DNA of 48,738 bases from JBFWML01 sp050251635. GTDB lineage: Bacteria > Campylobacterota > Campylobacteria > Campylobacterales > SZUA-545. Below the pieces are notes generated by a model. That model did no database searches and was not told where the DNA came from. It saw only the letters and a program-made list of their open reading frames with translations. Shown here piece by piece: positions 15,596 through 23,489 of this stretch. Every line of letters begins with the position of its first letter. Positions within the stretch are counted from its first letter, which is position 1. The stretch is from positions 1 to 48,738 of the forward strand of contig JBFWML010000012.1 of NCBI GenBank assembly GCA_050251635.1. The letters are read 5' to 3'. Position numbers and translations under genes: made by a program.

Positions 15596-16894
15596 TTAAC
15601 CGCGGGCTTTTTGGGCGAGCTGATCGAGGCTGGTTTTGAGGTGGGAGAGCAGCAGGGCGGTTTTGTTCATCGCTTCGCTCGAATCGATGGCGATCTCTTC
15701 GCTGCGTCCGAGACTGCGGTCTTGGTCAAGGCGCACCAGATTGTCGCCGATGGCGTCGCTGAGACGGCTCAGCTCTTCGCTCATCTGCTGGGACTGGCGC
15801 ATCAGGGTGTCAACGCGGGCAACAAAGCGGTTGATATGCTCTCCCGCCTCCTGCAGCTCCGCTTCGGTTCCCCCTTCAAAACTCATGGGAACGGGCTGTT
15901 CGCCTGCGGGGGTCGAACCCAGATTCCGGGATTGATCGATAAAGCGGCGGACATGATCGCGCATATCCCAAATCAGGTGGAAGGAGTAACCCAGCACCCC
16001 CACCAGCGCCAGCGCGAAGAAGTACTGAAGCCACTGCAAAATGCCGCGGCTCAGCTCGGACTGGCGGGTGTAACCCTCCACCACCTCCTCAAGCTGCTGC
16101 AGCAGCTTCGCCCCTTCGGCATGAAGCGCGCCCATCTCTTCGAGCAGGCTTTTCTTGCCGTCCACGGCCTTGAGGATCGAATCGTAGTAGCCGTCCCACA
16201 GCAGCTGGTTGTCGGCCACCAGCGCCAGAATAGAGCCGTGAACGATGCCGTCGTGGTTGGCGAAGTTCGACAGCGTCGCCGAGTAGGACTCCACCGCCCC
16301 GACAAACTCGTCGTAGTAGTGCGCTTCGCCGCCGGAGAGATAGGCGGCCGACAGCAGCACGAAGGTGTTGATAAGCCCCGCCTGATTCTCCGCCTCGCTC
16401 ACCATCTGGTTCGACAGGCGGCGGCGTTCCATCATCTGCGCCACCTCTAAAGTCGCCTCCTGTAAACGCGGGGTCATCTGCAGGTAGTTTTCGGTCTGCT
16501 CGGCGATCAGCGCCTTGTGCTTGATGATGGCGTCGATCCGTTTTTTGAGCGGTTCCCACAACCTCCCGGCCCGATCGAGCTGTTCGGCGATCGCGACGCT
16601 GGGCGGCATATAGATGCCGCGGCTTTCGTTGCCATTTTGCAAATCCTGCAGGCTCTGTTCAAATTCGGCGATCGAGGCTTGCAAAACCGTTGCGTCGTTG
16701 CCGGGCTGGACGCTGAAATAGACGGCCTCTTGAATAATCCGCTGGCTGAGCATCCGCTGTTTTCCCGCGACGTTGATCACCGTCGCGTCGGTGCGGCCGC
16801 CTTCGTTCAACGCGATGGTGGTGATAATCAGGGTGACGGTAACGGCGGCGATGGAGAGGGCGATCGTGGCGGTTTTTCGGACCATCTGTTTCAA
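15596..16894 (-). CDS. Membrane sensor with NarX/PilJ-type N-terminal domain and no recognisable output domain
   Basis: Helix 1 at ~8-29; a periplasmic helical region (~30-288); helix 2 at ~289-309; then a ~120-residue cytoplasmic helical, coiled-coil-like tail. The segment INVAGKQRMLSQRI (40-53) matches the PilJ/NarX N-terminal type, whose 'P-box' in NarX binds nitrate. A second similar stretch, RRRLSNQMVSEAENQAGLIN, follows near 158-177. No histidine kinase, methyl-accepting hairpin or GGDEF domain follows, so signalling would have to be by contact with another protein. It lies 15 nt after the Crp/Fnr gene and just upstream of nap. Nitrate sensing is inferred from domain and position. Confidence 0.72.
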   Translation of the reverse strand: MKQMVRKTATIALSIAAVTVTLIITTIALNEGGRTDATVINVAGKQRMLSQRIIQEAVYFSVQPGNDATVLQASIAEFEQSLQDLQNGNESRGIYMPPSVAIAEQLDRAGRLWEPLKKRIDAIIKHKALIAEQTENYLQMTPRLQEATLEVAQMMERRRLSNQMVSEAENQAGLINTFVLLSAAYLSGGEAHYYDEFVGAVESYSATLSNFANHDGIVHGSILALVADNQLLWDGYYDSILKAVDGKKSLLEEMGALHAEGAKLLQQLEEVVEGYTRQSELSRGILQWLQYFFALALVGVLGYSFHLIWDMRDHVRRFIDQSRNLGSTPAGEQPVPMSFEGGTEAELQEAGEHINRFVARVDTLMRQSQQMSEELSRLSDAIGDNLVRLDQDRSLGRSEEIAIDSSEAMNKTALLLSHLKTSLDQLAQKARG

Positions 16895-16909
16895 AAGTTA
16901 TCCTGTTCT

Positions 16910-17554
16910 TTAACGATAGATCGATTCGAGTTGTTTCACGTCGGGAACAACGATTTTGTCCCCCGCTTGGAGGATGATTTTATCCCGAACGAGCTTACGC
17001 AAAACGCGGGAGAGGGTTTCGGGCTGAATGTTCAGCCGGGCGGCAACCTCCTGTTTTTTCAGGCGGTTAAACTCCTCTTGGTGGTGGTGGATAAAGTGGG
17101 CGACCTTGGCGGTGGTGTCAAAAACCGTTTCGCGGTTGAGGGCGCAGTGCAGCCGGGCGGTCTTATCCAGCAGCGCGTTCATCAGGCTCTCCATCAGGAT
17201 GCTTTCGCGGCGCATCAGCGCCCTGAAGCGATCCGCCTCGATCACCAGCATTTCGGAAGGGGCACTAAAGGCCAGATTGGCGTAGCAGGCGGGCCGGGCG
17301 AAGCTTTCAAACTCCGTTACCGGATCGCCCGGATGCAAAAAGTAAAGAAAAATCTCGTTGCCAAGCCGATCGCTTTTGTAAACGCGAATCTCCCCGCCGA
17401 TGAGCAGATAAAACTGCCGGGCCGCCTCCTCCTCATAAAACAGAAGCGTCCCCTCCGCATAGCGGCGCACGGCGCAAAAGGAGGCGATCTCCTCGATCGC
17501 CTCCTTGGGGGCCGAAGCAAACAGCGGCAGAGCGGCGATCGTCTGCGAAAGCAT
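16910..17554 (-). CDS. Crp/Fnr-family transcription regulator
   Basis: 214 residues: cyclic-nucleotide-binding-type beta barrel (~8-120), dimer helix (~122-150) and C-terminal winged helix with the HTH at ~166-188 (KKQEVAARLNIQPETLSRVL). The recognition helix carries E179-x-x-S182-R183, the same E-x-x-S-R pattern by which FNR reads TTGAT half sites. The N-terminal cysteine cluster of FNR is absent; the only cysteines are 27, 90 and 137, so oxygen sensing by an Fe-S cluster is unlikely. NssR-type nitrosative or nitrate regulators of Campylobacterota are the closest functional idea. It lies 3 nt after cheV. Control of nap is inferred. Confidence 0.85.
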   Translation of the reverse strand: MLSQTIAALPLFASAPKEAIEEIASFCAVRRYAEGTLLFYEEEAARQFYLLIGGEIRVYKSDRLGNEIFLYFLHPGDPVTEFESFARPACYANLAFSAPSEMLVIEADRFRALMRRESILMESLMNALLDKTARLHCALNRETVFDTTAKVAHFIHHHQEEFNRLKKQEVAARLNIQPETLSRVLRKLVRDKIILQAGDKIVVPDVKQLESIYR

Positions 17555-17557
17555 CGT

Positions 17558-18457
17558 TTAGTGGCGCATATGGCGGGCGATCGCGCCCAGGAAGTTTTCG
17601 GGATCGGTCTTGGCGATAAAGGCCACCGCGCCGAGGCTTTGGGTTTTGACATTCACACCCCGGTCGGACATGCTGGTGTTGACCGCGATGGGGATGGTTT
17701 TGTAGCGCGAACTTTCATGCAGATGTTTCAGCACCTGATAGCCGTCCTTGCGGGGCATCTCCAGATCGGTAATGACCAGACCCACCTCCTCCAGCGCCGC
17801 CTCGTCGAGACTTTCGAGATGATCGATCAGCGCCTGACCGTCGTCGAAAATCTGATAGTTGAGTTTGCTCGGCTCCAGAATATCGCAGATAATCCCCTGC
17901 GCGGTTTTGCTGTCTTCGGCAATCAAAAGCCGCTTTTGGCTCTCCACCGCGCCCTGGGGAATGATATAGGTCGCGCCAAAGGTGTCAAAGAGCAGTTTTT
18001 CCACGTCCAGCACCAGCACGATCGTCTTTGCGCCGTCGATCTCCACCACCGTATCGTAGGTGATCGCATCGAACATCCGGTCGGGTTTTTGCAGGTTTTC
18101 GATGGGAATGTTAAAGATATTGCGAATCCCGCTGATGGGCAGCGCGATGCGGTTTTTGTTGTAGTCGCACACCAGATATTCGTAATAGATGTTATCGGGC
18201 TTATAAATGTTCAGCCAGCGCTCCAGACTGATAATCGGCACGACGCCGTTTTGGTAGCGGATGTAGCCCTCCAAAAGCTCGCTTTTGACGGTGTTGTTTT
18301 TGACCACTTCGTATTTTTTAAAATCTTCGATCGAACGGATTTTGGAGATGTTGATGCCGTAGAAGTTTTTGTCGTTGAGCTGAAAAACGGCGATCTGCAT
18401 AATATTGTGCAGATGCGTCTTGCTCGTCGCCTCCATCTTTTTGATCATCTCGCTCAT
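17558..18457 (-). CDS. cheV: CheV, chemotaxis coupling protein with receiver domain
   Basis: CheW-like coupling domain (~17-160) fused to a response-regulator receiver (~175-297). The receiver has Glu181-Asp182, the phosphoacceptor Asp231 (VITDLEMPRKDGY), Thr261/Ser262 and Lys283, so it should be phosphorylatable by CheA. CheV links receptors to CheA and can damp the signal. Its start overlaps the glgB stop by 4 nt (ATGA), and the Crp/Fnr gene follows after 3 nt. Next to nitrate-type sensors it may serve a dedicated receptor such as the NIT chemoreceptor (inference). Confidence 0.92.
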   Translation of the reverse strand: MSEMIKKMEATSKTHLHNIMQIAVFQLNDKNFYGINISKIRSIEDFKKYEVVKNNTVKSELLEGYIRYQNGVVPIISLERWLNIYKPDNIYYEYLVCDYNKNRIALPISGIRNIFNIPIENLQKPDRMFDAITYDTVVEIDGAKTIVLVLDVEKLLFDTFGATYIIPQGAVESQKRLLIAEDSKTAQGIICDILEPSKLNYQIFDDGQALIDHLESLDEAALEEVGLVITDLEMPRKDGYQVLKHLHESSRYKTIPIAVNTSMSDRGVNVKTQSLGAVAFIAKTDPENFLGAIARHMRH

Positions 18458-20370
18458 GAATGGCCTTTTTTAAAGATAACCACCGCCAGCGGCGGCAGAG
18501 TGACGCTGAGGCTATGGGGCCGGTTGTGACTGGCGTGATCCTCGGCCCAAACACGCCCGAGGTTGCCCATATTACTGCCGCCGTACTCTTGGGAATCGGA
18601 GTTGAACACCTCGATCCACTCGCCCCCTTCGGGCGCGCCCAGACGGTAATGGTGGCGCGGCAGGGGCGTGAAGTTGCACGCAATGAGCAGCGTTTCGCCC
18701 CCTTCACCCCGGCGCAAAAAGCTAATCACGCTTTGGCCCGCATCACGCATATCGATCCACTCAAAACCGCTGAGGTCAAAATCCCGCTGCCACAGGGCGG
18801 GCTGGCCTTTATAAAAACGGTTCAGATCCGCCACAAACCGCTTCAAACCCGTATGGAGCGGATATTGTAGCAGGTGCCAATCGAGACTTTGTTTGTAGTT
18901 CCACTCGGCGTATTGACCGAACTCCATCCCCATAAACATCAGTTTTTTACCCGGATGGGCAAACATAAAGGCGAACAAAAGCCGCAGGTTGGCAAACCGC
19001 TGCCACTCGTCGCCGGGCATTTTGCCCATCAGGCTGCCCTTCATATGCACCACTTCGTCGTGGCTAAGCGAAAGCATAAAATTCTCGTGAAAGGCGTACC
19101 AGATGCTAAAGGTGATCTGATCGTGATGGTGCTGGCGAAAAATTGGATCGCGGCTCATATATTTGAGTGTGTCATGCATCCAGCCCATGTTCCATTTGAG
19201 GCCAAAACCCAAGCCGCCCATATCCGTCGGGCGCGTCACCATGGGCCACGCGGTTGACTCTTCGGCGATCATGACGCAGCCGGGGAATTTCTCGTAGGCC
19301 ACGGCGTTTAAGGTCTGCAAAAACCGCACCGATTTGAGGTTCTCCTTACCGCCGTGTTCGTTGGGAATCCACTCGCCTTCTTTGCGGGCGTAGTCCAGAT
19401 ACAACATGCTCGCCACCGCGTCCACGCGGATGCCGTCGATGTGATAGCGCTCCAGCCAATAAATCGCCGAGCTGATCAAAAACGCTTTGACCTCATTGCG
19501 CCCGTGGTTAAAGATGGCGCTGCCCCATTCGGGGTGGAAACCCTGACGGGGATCGGCGTGTTCGTACAGATTGGTGCCGTCAAAATTGGCCAGCCCGTGC
19601 ATATCCACTGCAAAGTGCGAAGGCACCCAGTCGATTACCACGCCGATGCCGGCCTGATGCAGCGCGTCAACCAGTGTCATAAACTCTTCGGGCGTGCCAA
19701 AACGTGAGGTGGGGGCGAAATAACCGATACATTGGTAACCCCACGAACCGTCATAGGGGTGCTCCGTCGGCGGCAACAGCTCCACGTGGGTGTAGCCCAT
19801 TTCGTTCAGATAACCGGGCAGCTCTTTGGCCAGCTCCAGATAGGTCAGCGGGCGGTTTTCCTGCGCGTTAAAACGCCATGAACCTAAGTGCATTTCGTAC
19901 AGGCTCATGGGGGCGTTCAGGCTGTTTTTCTGCGCCCGATCGGCCATCCATTGCTTGTCGTTCCATGCAAATTGCGGCCTCCAGACGCGGGTGGCCGACC
20001 GGGGCGGAATCTCCCAGAAAAAGCCGAAGGGATCGCTTTTTTGCACATGGGCGCCGCTTTGGGTTTCGATCTGATATTTATAACCCTGCCCCGCCCCGGC
20101 GCCGGGAATAAACCCCTCCCAAACCCCCGTGCCGTCTTCGCGTAGCTTTAAGGGGTGCAGATCGGCGCGGTAGTGGTTAAAATCGCCGATCACGCTGACG
20201 TTTCTTGCGTGGGGCGCCCACAGGGCAAAATAGACCCCCTTTTCGCCCCCGTGCTCAACCGGGTGGCTGCCTAGCACCTCAAACAGACGGTAGTGGGTCC
20301 CCTCTTTGAAATAGTAGCTGTCTTTATCGTTCCAGAGGGAAAAATCATATTTTGGCGGCGTCGTAAGCAC
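18454..20370 (-). CDS. glgB: 1,4-alpha-glucan branching enzyme
   Basis: GH13 enzyme that introduces alpha-1,6 branches into glycogen. N-terminal CBM48-type beta domain (~25-130), then the catalytic barrel. Nucleophile Asp317 in DGIRVDAVASM, acid/base Glu370 in MIAEEST, and the conserved LSHDEVVHMKGS. 638 residues, a normal length for shorter GlgB forms. The start is GTG with a GGAGG site 6 nt upstream. No other glycogen gene is nearby; it is instead coupled to cheV, which is odd for a metabolic gene. Confidence 0.95.
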   Translation of the reverse strand: MLTTPPKYDFSLWNDKDSYYFKEGTHYRLFEVLGSHPVEHGGEKGVYFALWAPHARNVSVIGDFNHYRADLHPLKLREDGTGVWEGFIPGAGAGQGYKYQIETQSGAHVQKSDPFGFFWEIPPRSATRVWRPQFAWNDKQWMADRAQKNSLNAPMSLYEMHLGSWRFNAQENRPLTYLELAKELPGYLNEMGYTHVELLPPTEHPYDGSWGYQCIGYFAPTSRFGTPEEFMTLVDALHQAGIGVVIDWVPSHFAVDMHGLANFDGTNLYEHADPRQGFHPEWGSAIFNHGRNEVKAFLISSAIYWLERYHIDGIRVDAVASMLYLDYARKEGEWIPNEHGGKENLKSVRFLQTLNAVAYEKFPGCVMIAEESTAWPMVTRPTDMGGLGFGLKWNMGWMHDTLKYMSRDPIFRQHHHDQITFSIWYAFHENFMLSLSHDEVVHMKGSLMGKMPGDEWQRFANLRLLFAFMFAHPGKKLMFMGMEFGQYAEWNYKQSLDWHLLQYPLHTGLKRFVADLNRFYKGQPALWQRDFDLSGFEWIDMRDAGQSVISFLRRGEGGETLLIACNFTPLPRHHYRLGAPEGGEWIEVFNSDSQEYGGSNMGNLGRVWAEDHASHNRPHSLSVTLPPLAVVIFKKGHS

Positions 20371-20429
20371 AAGCCCTCCTTCATGGTTGCGCTATGATCC
20401 CCGAATTTACGCGGGTTGTCAATACGAAC

Positions 20430-20443
20430 GGAACATTTGTTCC
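20430..20443. promoter_or_regulatory. Perfect palindrome between glgB and ctpA, resembling a GAAC-N4-GTTC box
   Basis: GGAACA-TT-TGTTCC is a perfect 6-2-6 inverted repeat in the 168-bp divergent intergenic region, 60 bp from the glgB start. It resembles the Bacillus-type LexA box (GAAC-N4-GTTC). A LexA of that type is not expected in this phylum, so the binder is unknown. It could control either flanking gene. Confidence 0.35.
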
Positions 20444-20492
20444 CGCCGCGCTGCAAAACGGTTACGCAAGCCCCCTTTTAGACCCCCTACTT

Positions 20493-20498
20493 TATAAT
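20493..20498 (+). promoter_or_regulatory. -10 box of the probable ctpA promoter
   Basis: TATAAT, a perfect -10 hexamer, lies 41 nt before the ctpA ATG. No recognisable -35 element sits 17 nt upstream, common for sigma-70 promoters in Campylobacterota. Confidence 0.5.
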
Positions 20499-20538
20499 GG
20501 GCAAATTTTTCCTGACCGGGGAAACTAGGGAAGGTCCT

Positions 20539-21843
20539 ATGAAAAAACAGTCCGTGATGGCCGCAGGCTTCCTCTTGGCATTGGGGGCTTCGGCCCTGCT
20601 TTATACCAACCTCGAAGCCCGCAGCGCCAACGAAGAGGGCGCGCGCTTAAGCGCCTTTTCCAAACTGACCAAAGTGGTCAACACCATCGAAAAATATTAT
20701 GTGGACGAGATCGCCATCGACGACATCATCCACAAGGCCCTTGACGGCCTGCTGACCAACCTCGATGCCCATTCGGGCTATCTGGAGGCCAAGCAGTTTC
20801 AGGAGATGAACATCAAGACCCAAGGGGAGTTCGGAGGTCTGGGCATCACCGTGGGCATGCGCGACGGCGCGCTGACCATTATCGCCCCCATGGAGGGCAC
20901 TCCGGCGGACAAGGCGGGGCTTGAGAGCGGCGATATTGTTTTAAAGATCGACGAGAAATCGACGCTGGGCATGGGCATTGACGAAGCGGTCAACCTGATG
21001 CGCGGCGCGCCCGGCACCCACATCCGCCTGACTATCGTGCGCAAGGGCCGGGAAAAACCCTTCGAGGTGGCCCTCACCCGCGATGTTATCAAGGTGCAAT
21101 CGGTTTATTCCAAAACCTACAGGGACGACATTCTCTATCTGCGCGTCGTCAGCTTCGACAAAAACGTCGCCGACGGCCTGCGCAAAGCGATCAACGAAAA
21201 CCGCGGCAAAACCAAGGGGATTATCCTCGATCTGCGCAACAACCCCGGCGGCCTGCTCGATCAGGCGATCGAAACGGTGGATATCTTTATCGACAAGGGG
21301 GACATCGTCTCCCAAAAAGGGCGCGTCGAAGGCGAAAACAAAACCTTCAAAGCCACCCGCGCGGGCAGCGTAACCGATATTCCGCTGGTGGTGCTGGTTA
21401 ACGGCGGCAGCGCGAGCGCGAGCGAAATCGTCAGCGGCAGCCTGCAAGATCACCGCCGCGCCGTCGTTGTAGGCGAAAAGACCTTCGGCAAGGGCAGCGT
21501 GCAGGTCATCTTGCCCCTGGAGGGTGGCGGCGGCGACGCCATCCGCCTGACCATCGCCCGCTACTACCTGCCCAGCGGCCGCACCATTCAGGCCACCGGC
21601 GTCGAACCGGACGTCGAGGTCAAGCGCGCCAGCGTGCAGGAGGTTGAAGACGAGTTTGAGATCAAAGAGGCTCAGCTTAAAGATCATCTGGAGGCCAAAC
21701 TGGACGAAGCCAACGGTAAAAAACCCGACACAACCAAGGAAAAAACCGACGCCCGCGTCATCACCGACGAGGAGCTAACCAAAGACTATCAGCTCAAGAA
21801 TGCCATGGGTATTCTGCGCGGGTTGATCGTACTTAAAAAATAA
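20539..21843 (+). CDS. ctpA: Carboxyl-terminal processing protease (S41 family)
   Basis: Periplasmic serine protease with a Ser-Lys dyad. Hydrophobic N-terminal leader or anchor (residues 5-23), PDZ domain (~93-170) and S41 domain with the nucleophile Ser293 in NGGSASASEI and Lys318 in GEKTFGKGS, at the usual 25-residue spacing. The ATG at 20539 has AGGGAAGG upstream and is chosen over an in-frame ATG 42 nt earlier. 434 residues. It is followed 16 nt later by purC, a gene order common in Campylobacterota. Confidence 0.94.
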   Translation: MKKQSVMAAGFLLALGASALLYTNLEARSANEEGARLSAFSKLTKVVNTIEKYYVDEIAIDDIIHKALDGLLTNLDAHSGYLEAKQFQEMNIKTQGEFGGLGITVGMRDGALTIIAPMEGTPADKAGLESGDIVLKIDEKSTLGMGIDEAVNLMRGAPGTHIRLTIVRKGREKPFEVALTRDVIKVQSVYSKTYRDDILYLRVVSFDKNVADGLRKAINENRGKTKGIILDLRNNPGGLLDQAIETVDIFIDKGDIVSQKGRVEGENKTFKATRAGSVTDIPLVVLVNGGSASASEIVSGSLQDHRRAVVVGEKTFGKGSVQVILPLEGGGGDAIRLTIARYYLPSGRTIQATGVEPDVEVKRASVQEVEDEFEIKEAQLKDHLEAKLDEANGKKPDTTKEKTDARVITDEELTKDYQLKNAMGILRGLIVLKK

Positions 21844-21859
21844 CAAGGACTGAGCAAAC

Positions 21860-22576
21860 ATGGAAAAAGGCAACCTGATCTACGAAGGAAAGGCCAAGCG
21901 CCTCTACTCCACTCCCAAAAACGGGGAGCTGATTGCCGAATTCAAGGATGACTTAACCGCCTTTAACGCCCTGAAAAAAGCCAGCGAAAGCGGCAAAGGG
22001 GCGCTTAACTGCCTGATCAGCACCAAGCTTTTCGGGCTTTTGGAAAAATCGGGGATTCAAACCCACCTGATCAAGACGATCGACGACAACCACCAGCTGA
22101 TTAAAAAGGTGGAGATTATCCCCATCGAAGTGGTGGTGCGCAATATCGCCACCGGCAGTCTTTCTAAGCGCTTGGGCATTAAAGACGGTACGGTAATGCC
22201 CTTTACGCTGGTGGAGTTTTATTACAAGGACGATGCGCTGGGCGACCCGATCATCAACGACGAGCACGCCATCATCATGAAGCTGGCCAGCCAAAACGAA
22301 CTGCAGGTGCTCAAGGACCTGGGCCGCAAAATCAACGATGTGATGCGCCCCTTCTTCCAAAGCTGCCGCCTCAATCTGGTGGACTTCAAGGTCGAGTTCG
22401 GCCGCGATGAAAACGGCCGCATCCTGCTGGCGGACGAAATCAGCCCCGACAGCTGCCGCTTTTGGGATGTGGATTCGGGCGAGAAGCTCGACAAAGACCG
22501 CTTCCGCCAAGACCTCGGCGGCGTTAAAGTGGCCTACGAAGAGGTGCTTAAGCGGATTGAAGGAGCTTTGAAATGA
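21860..22576 (+). CDS. purC: SAICAR synthetase (phosphoribosylaminoimidazole-succinocarboxamide synthase)
   Basis: Ligates aspartate to CAIR using ATP in purine synthesis. N-terminal YEGKAKRLYST and the conserved IPIEVVVRNIATGSLSKRLG, GRILLADEISPDSCRFWD segments are all present. 238 residues, normal size. AAGGA lies 10 nt before the ATG. It overlaps purS by 4 nt, so the purC-purS-purQ genes are translationally coupled. Confidence 0.97.
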   Translation: MEKGNLIYEGKAKRLYSTPKNGELIAEFKDDLTAFNALKKASESGKGALNCLISTKLFGLLEKSGIQTHLIKTIDDNHQLIKKVEIIPIEVVVRNIATGSLSKRLGIKDGTVMPFTLVEFYYKDDALGDPIINDEHAIIMKLASQNELQVLKDLGRKINDVMRPFFQSCRLNLVDFKVEFGRDENGRILLADEISPDSCRFWDVDSGEKLDKDRFRQDLGGVKVAYEEVLKRIEGALK

Positions 22577-22815
22577 AGGCAGTCGTTAACGTATTTTTAA
22601 AAGAGGGCATTCTCGATCCGCAGGGCAAAGCCACGGGTCACGCGCTGGAAGTCATGGGCTTTAAGGGCGTCAGCGAAGTGCGCATTGGCAAACAGATTAT
22701 TCTGACCCTCTCGGCCAAAACCGCCGAAGCCGCCAAAGAGGAGGCCGACAAAATGGCCAAGGCGCTGCTGGTAAACGAAGTGGTTGAAGAGTACAGCATC
22801 GAGATCCGCCCATGA
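22573..22815 (+). CDS. purS: FGAM synthase subunit PurS
   Basis: Small structural subunit (80 residues) of the three-part formylglycinamidine synthase PurLQS. Shows the family pattern VNVFLKEGILDPQGKATGHA and ends with VEEYSIEIRP. GAAGGAG lies upstream of the ATG, which overlaps the purC stop. It overlaps purQ by 4 nt. The large subunit purL is not in this window. Confidence 0.94.
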   Translation: MKAVVNVFLKEGILDPQGKATGHALEVMGFKGVSEVRIGKQIILTLSAKTAEAAKEEADKMAKALLVNEVVEEYSIEIRP

Positions 22816-23486
22816 ACGTCTCCGTCCTGCTTTTCCCCGGCACCAACTGCGAACGCGACACCGCATGGGCCTTTGAAAAGGCCGGGGCCAAAACCCAGAT
22901 CGTCTGGCATCAGGAAAAAGAGCTGCCCAAAAAGACCGATCTGGTGGTCGTTCCCGGCGGCTACAGCTACGGCGACTATCTGCGCTGCGGCGCGATTGCC
23001 CGTTTTGCGCCGGTGATGGGCGCGGTGAGCGAGTTCGCCAAAAAGGGCGGCCGGGTTCTGGGTATCTGCAACGGCTTTCAAATTCTGCTGGAGGCGGGCC
23101 TGCTACCCGGCGCCATGCGCCGCAACACCAATCTGCACTTTATGAGCCGCTTTCAGCCCATGAAGGTCGTCAGCAACAAAAACCGTTTTCTGGGCAAACT
23201 CAAAGAGGGCGCGGTGGTCAATGTGCCGCTGGCCCACGCCGAGGGCAACTACTACATTGACGACAACGGTCTTAAGTCGCTCTACGACAACGATCAGGTG
23301 CTTCTGACCTATTGCGATGCCGCCGGAAAAGGCGTAAGCGTCAACGGCGCGGTGGACAATATCGCCGGCATCTGCAACCAACAAAAGAATGTGTACGGCC
23401 TGATGCCGCACCCCGAACGCGCCGTGGACGAACTGCTGGGCTCCAAGGACGGGATGCTGATGATCAAAAGCCTGCTGGAGTCCTAA
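22812..23486 (+). CDS. purQ: FGAM synthase glutaminase subunit PurQ
   Basis: Class I glutamine amidotransferase supplying ammonia to PurL. FPGTNCERDT at the N-terminus, nucleophile Cys86 in GICNGFQIL, and the His/Glu pair in LMPHPERA near the end. 224 residues, normal for PurQ of the PurLQS type. Start overlaps purS by ATGA. Confidence 0.96.
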   Translation: MNVSVLLFPGTNCERDTAWAFEKAGAKTQIVWHQEKELPKKTDLVVVPGGYSYGDYLRCGAIARFAPVMGAVSEFAKKGGRVLGICNGFQILLEAGLLPGAMRRNTNLHFMSRFQPMKVVSNKNRFLGKLKEGAVVNVPLAHAEGNYYIDDNGLKSLYDNDQVLLTYCDAAGKGVSVNGAVDNIAGICNQQKNVYGLMPHPERAVDELLGSKDGMLMIKSLLES

Positions 23487-23489
23487 GCG

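Noticed and set aside
15586..15598. TAAC-N5-GTTA next to the FNR-type box as a second operator
   Set aside because: The spacing (5) does not fit the N4 of the family and it overlaps the stop region of the sensor gene; kept only as a weak possibility.
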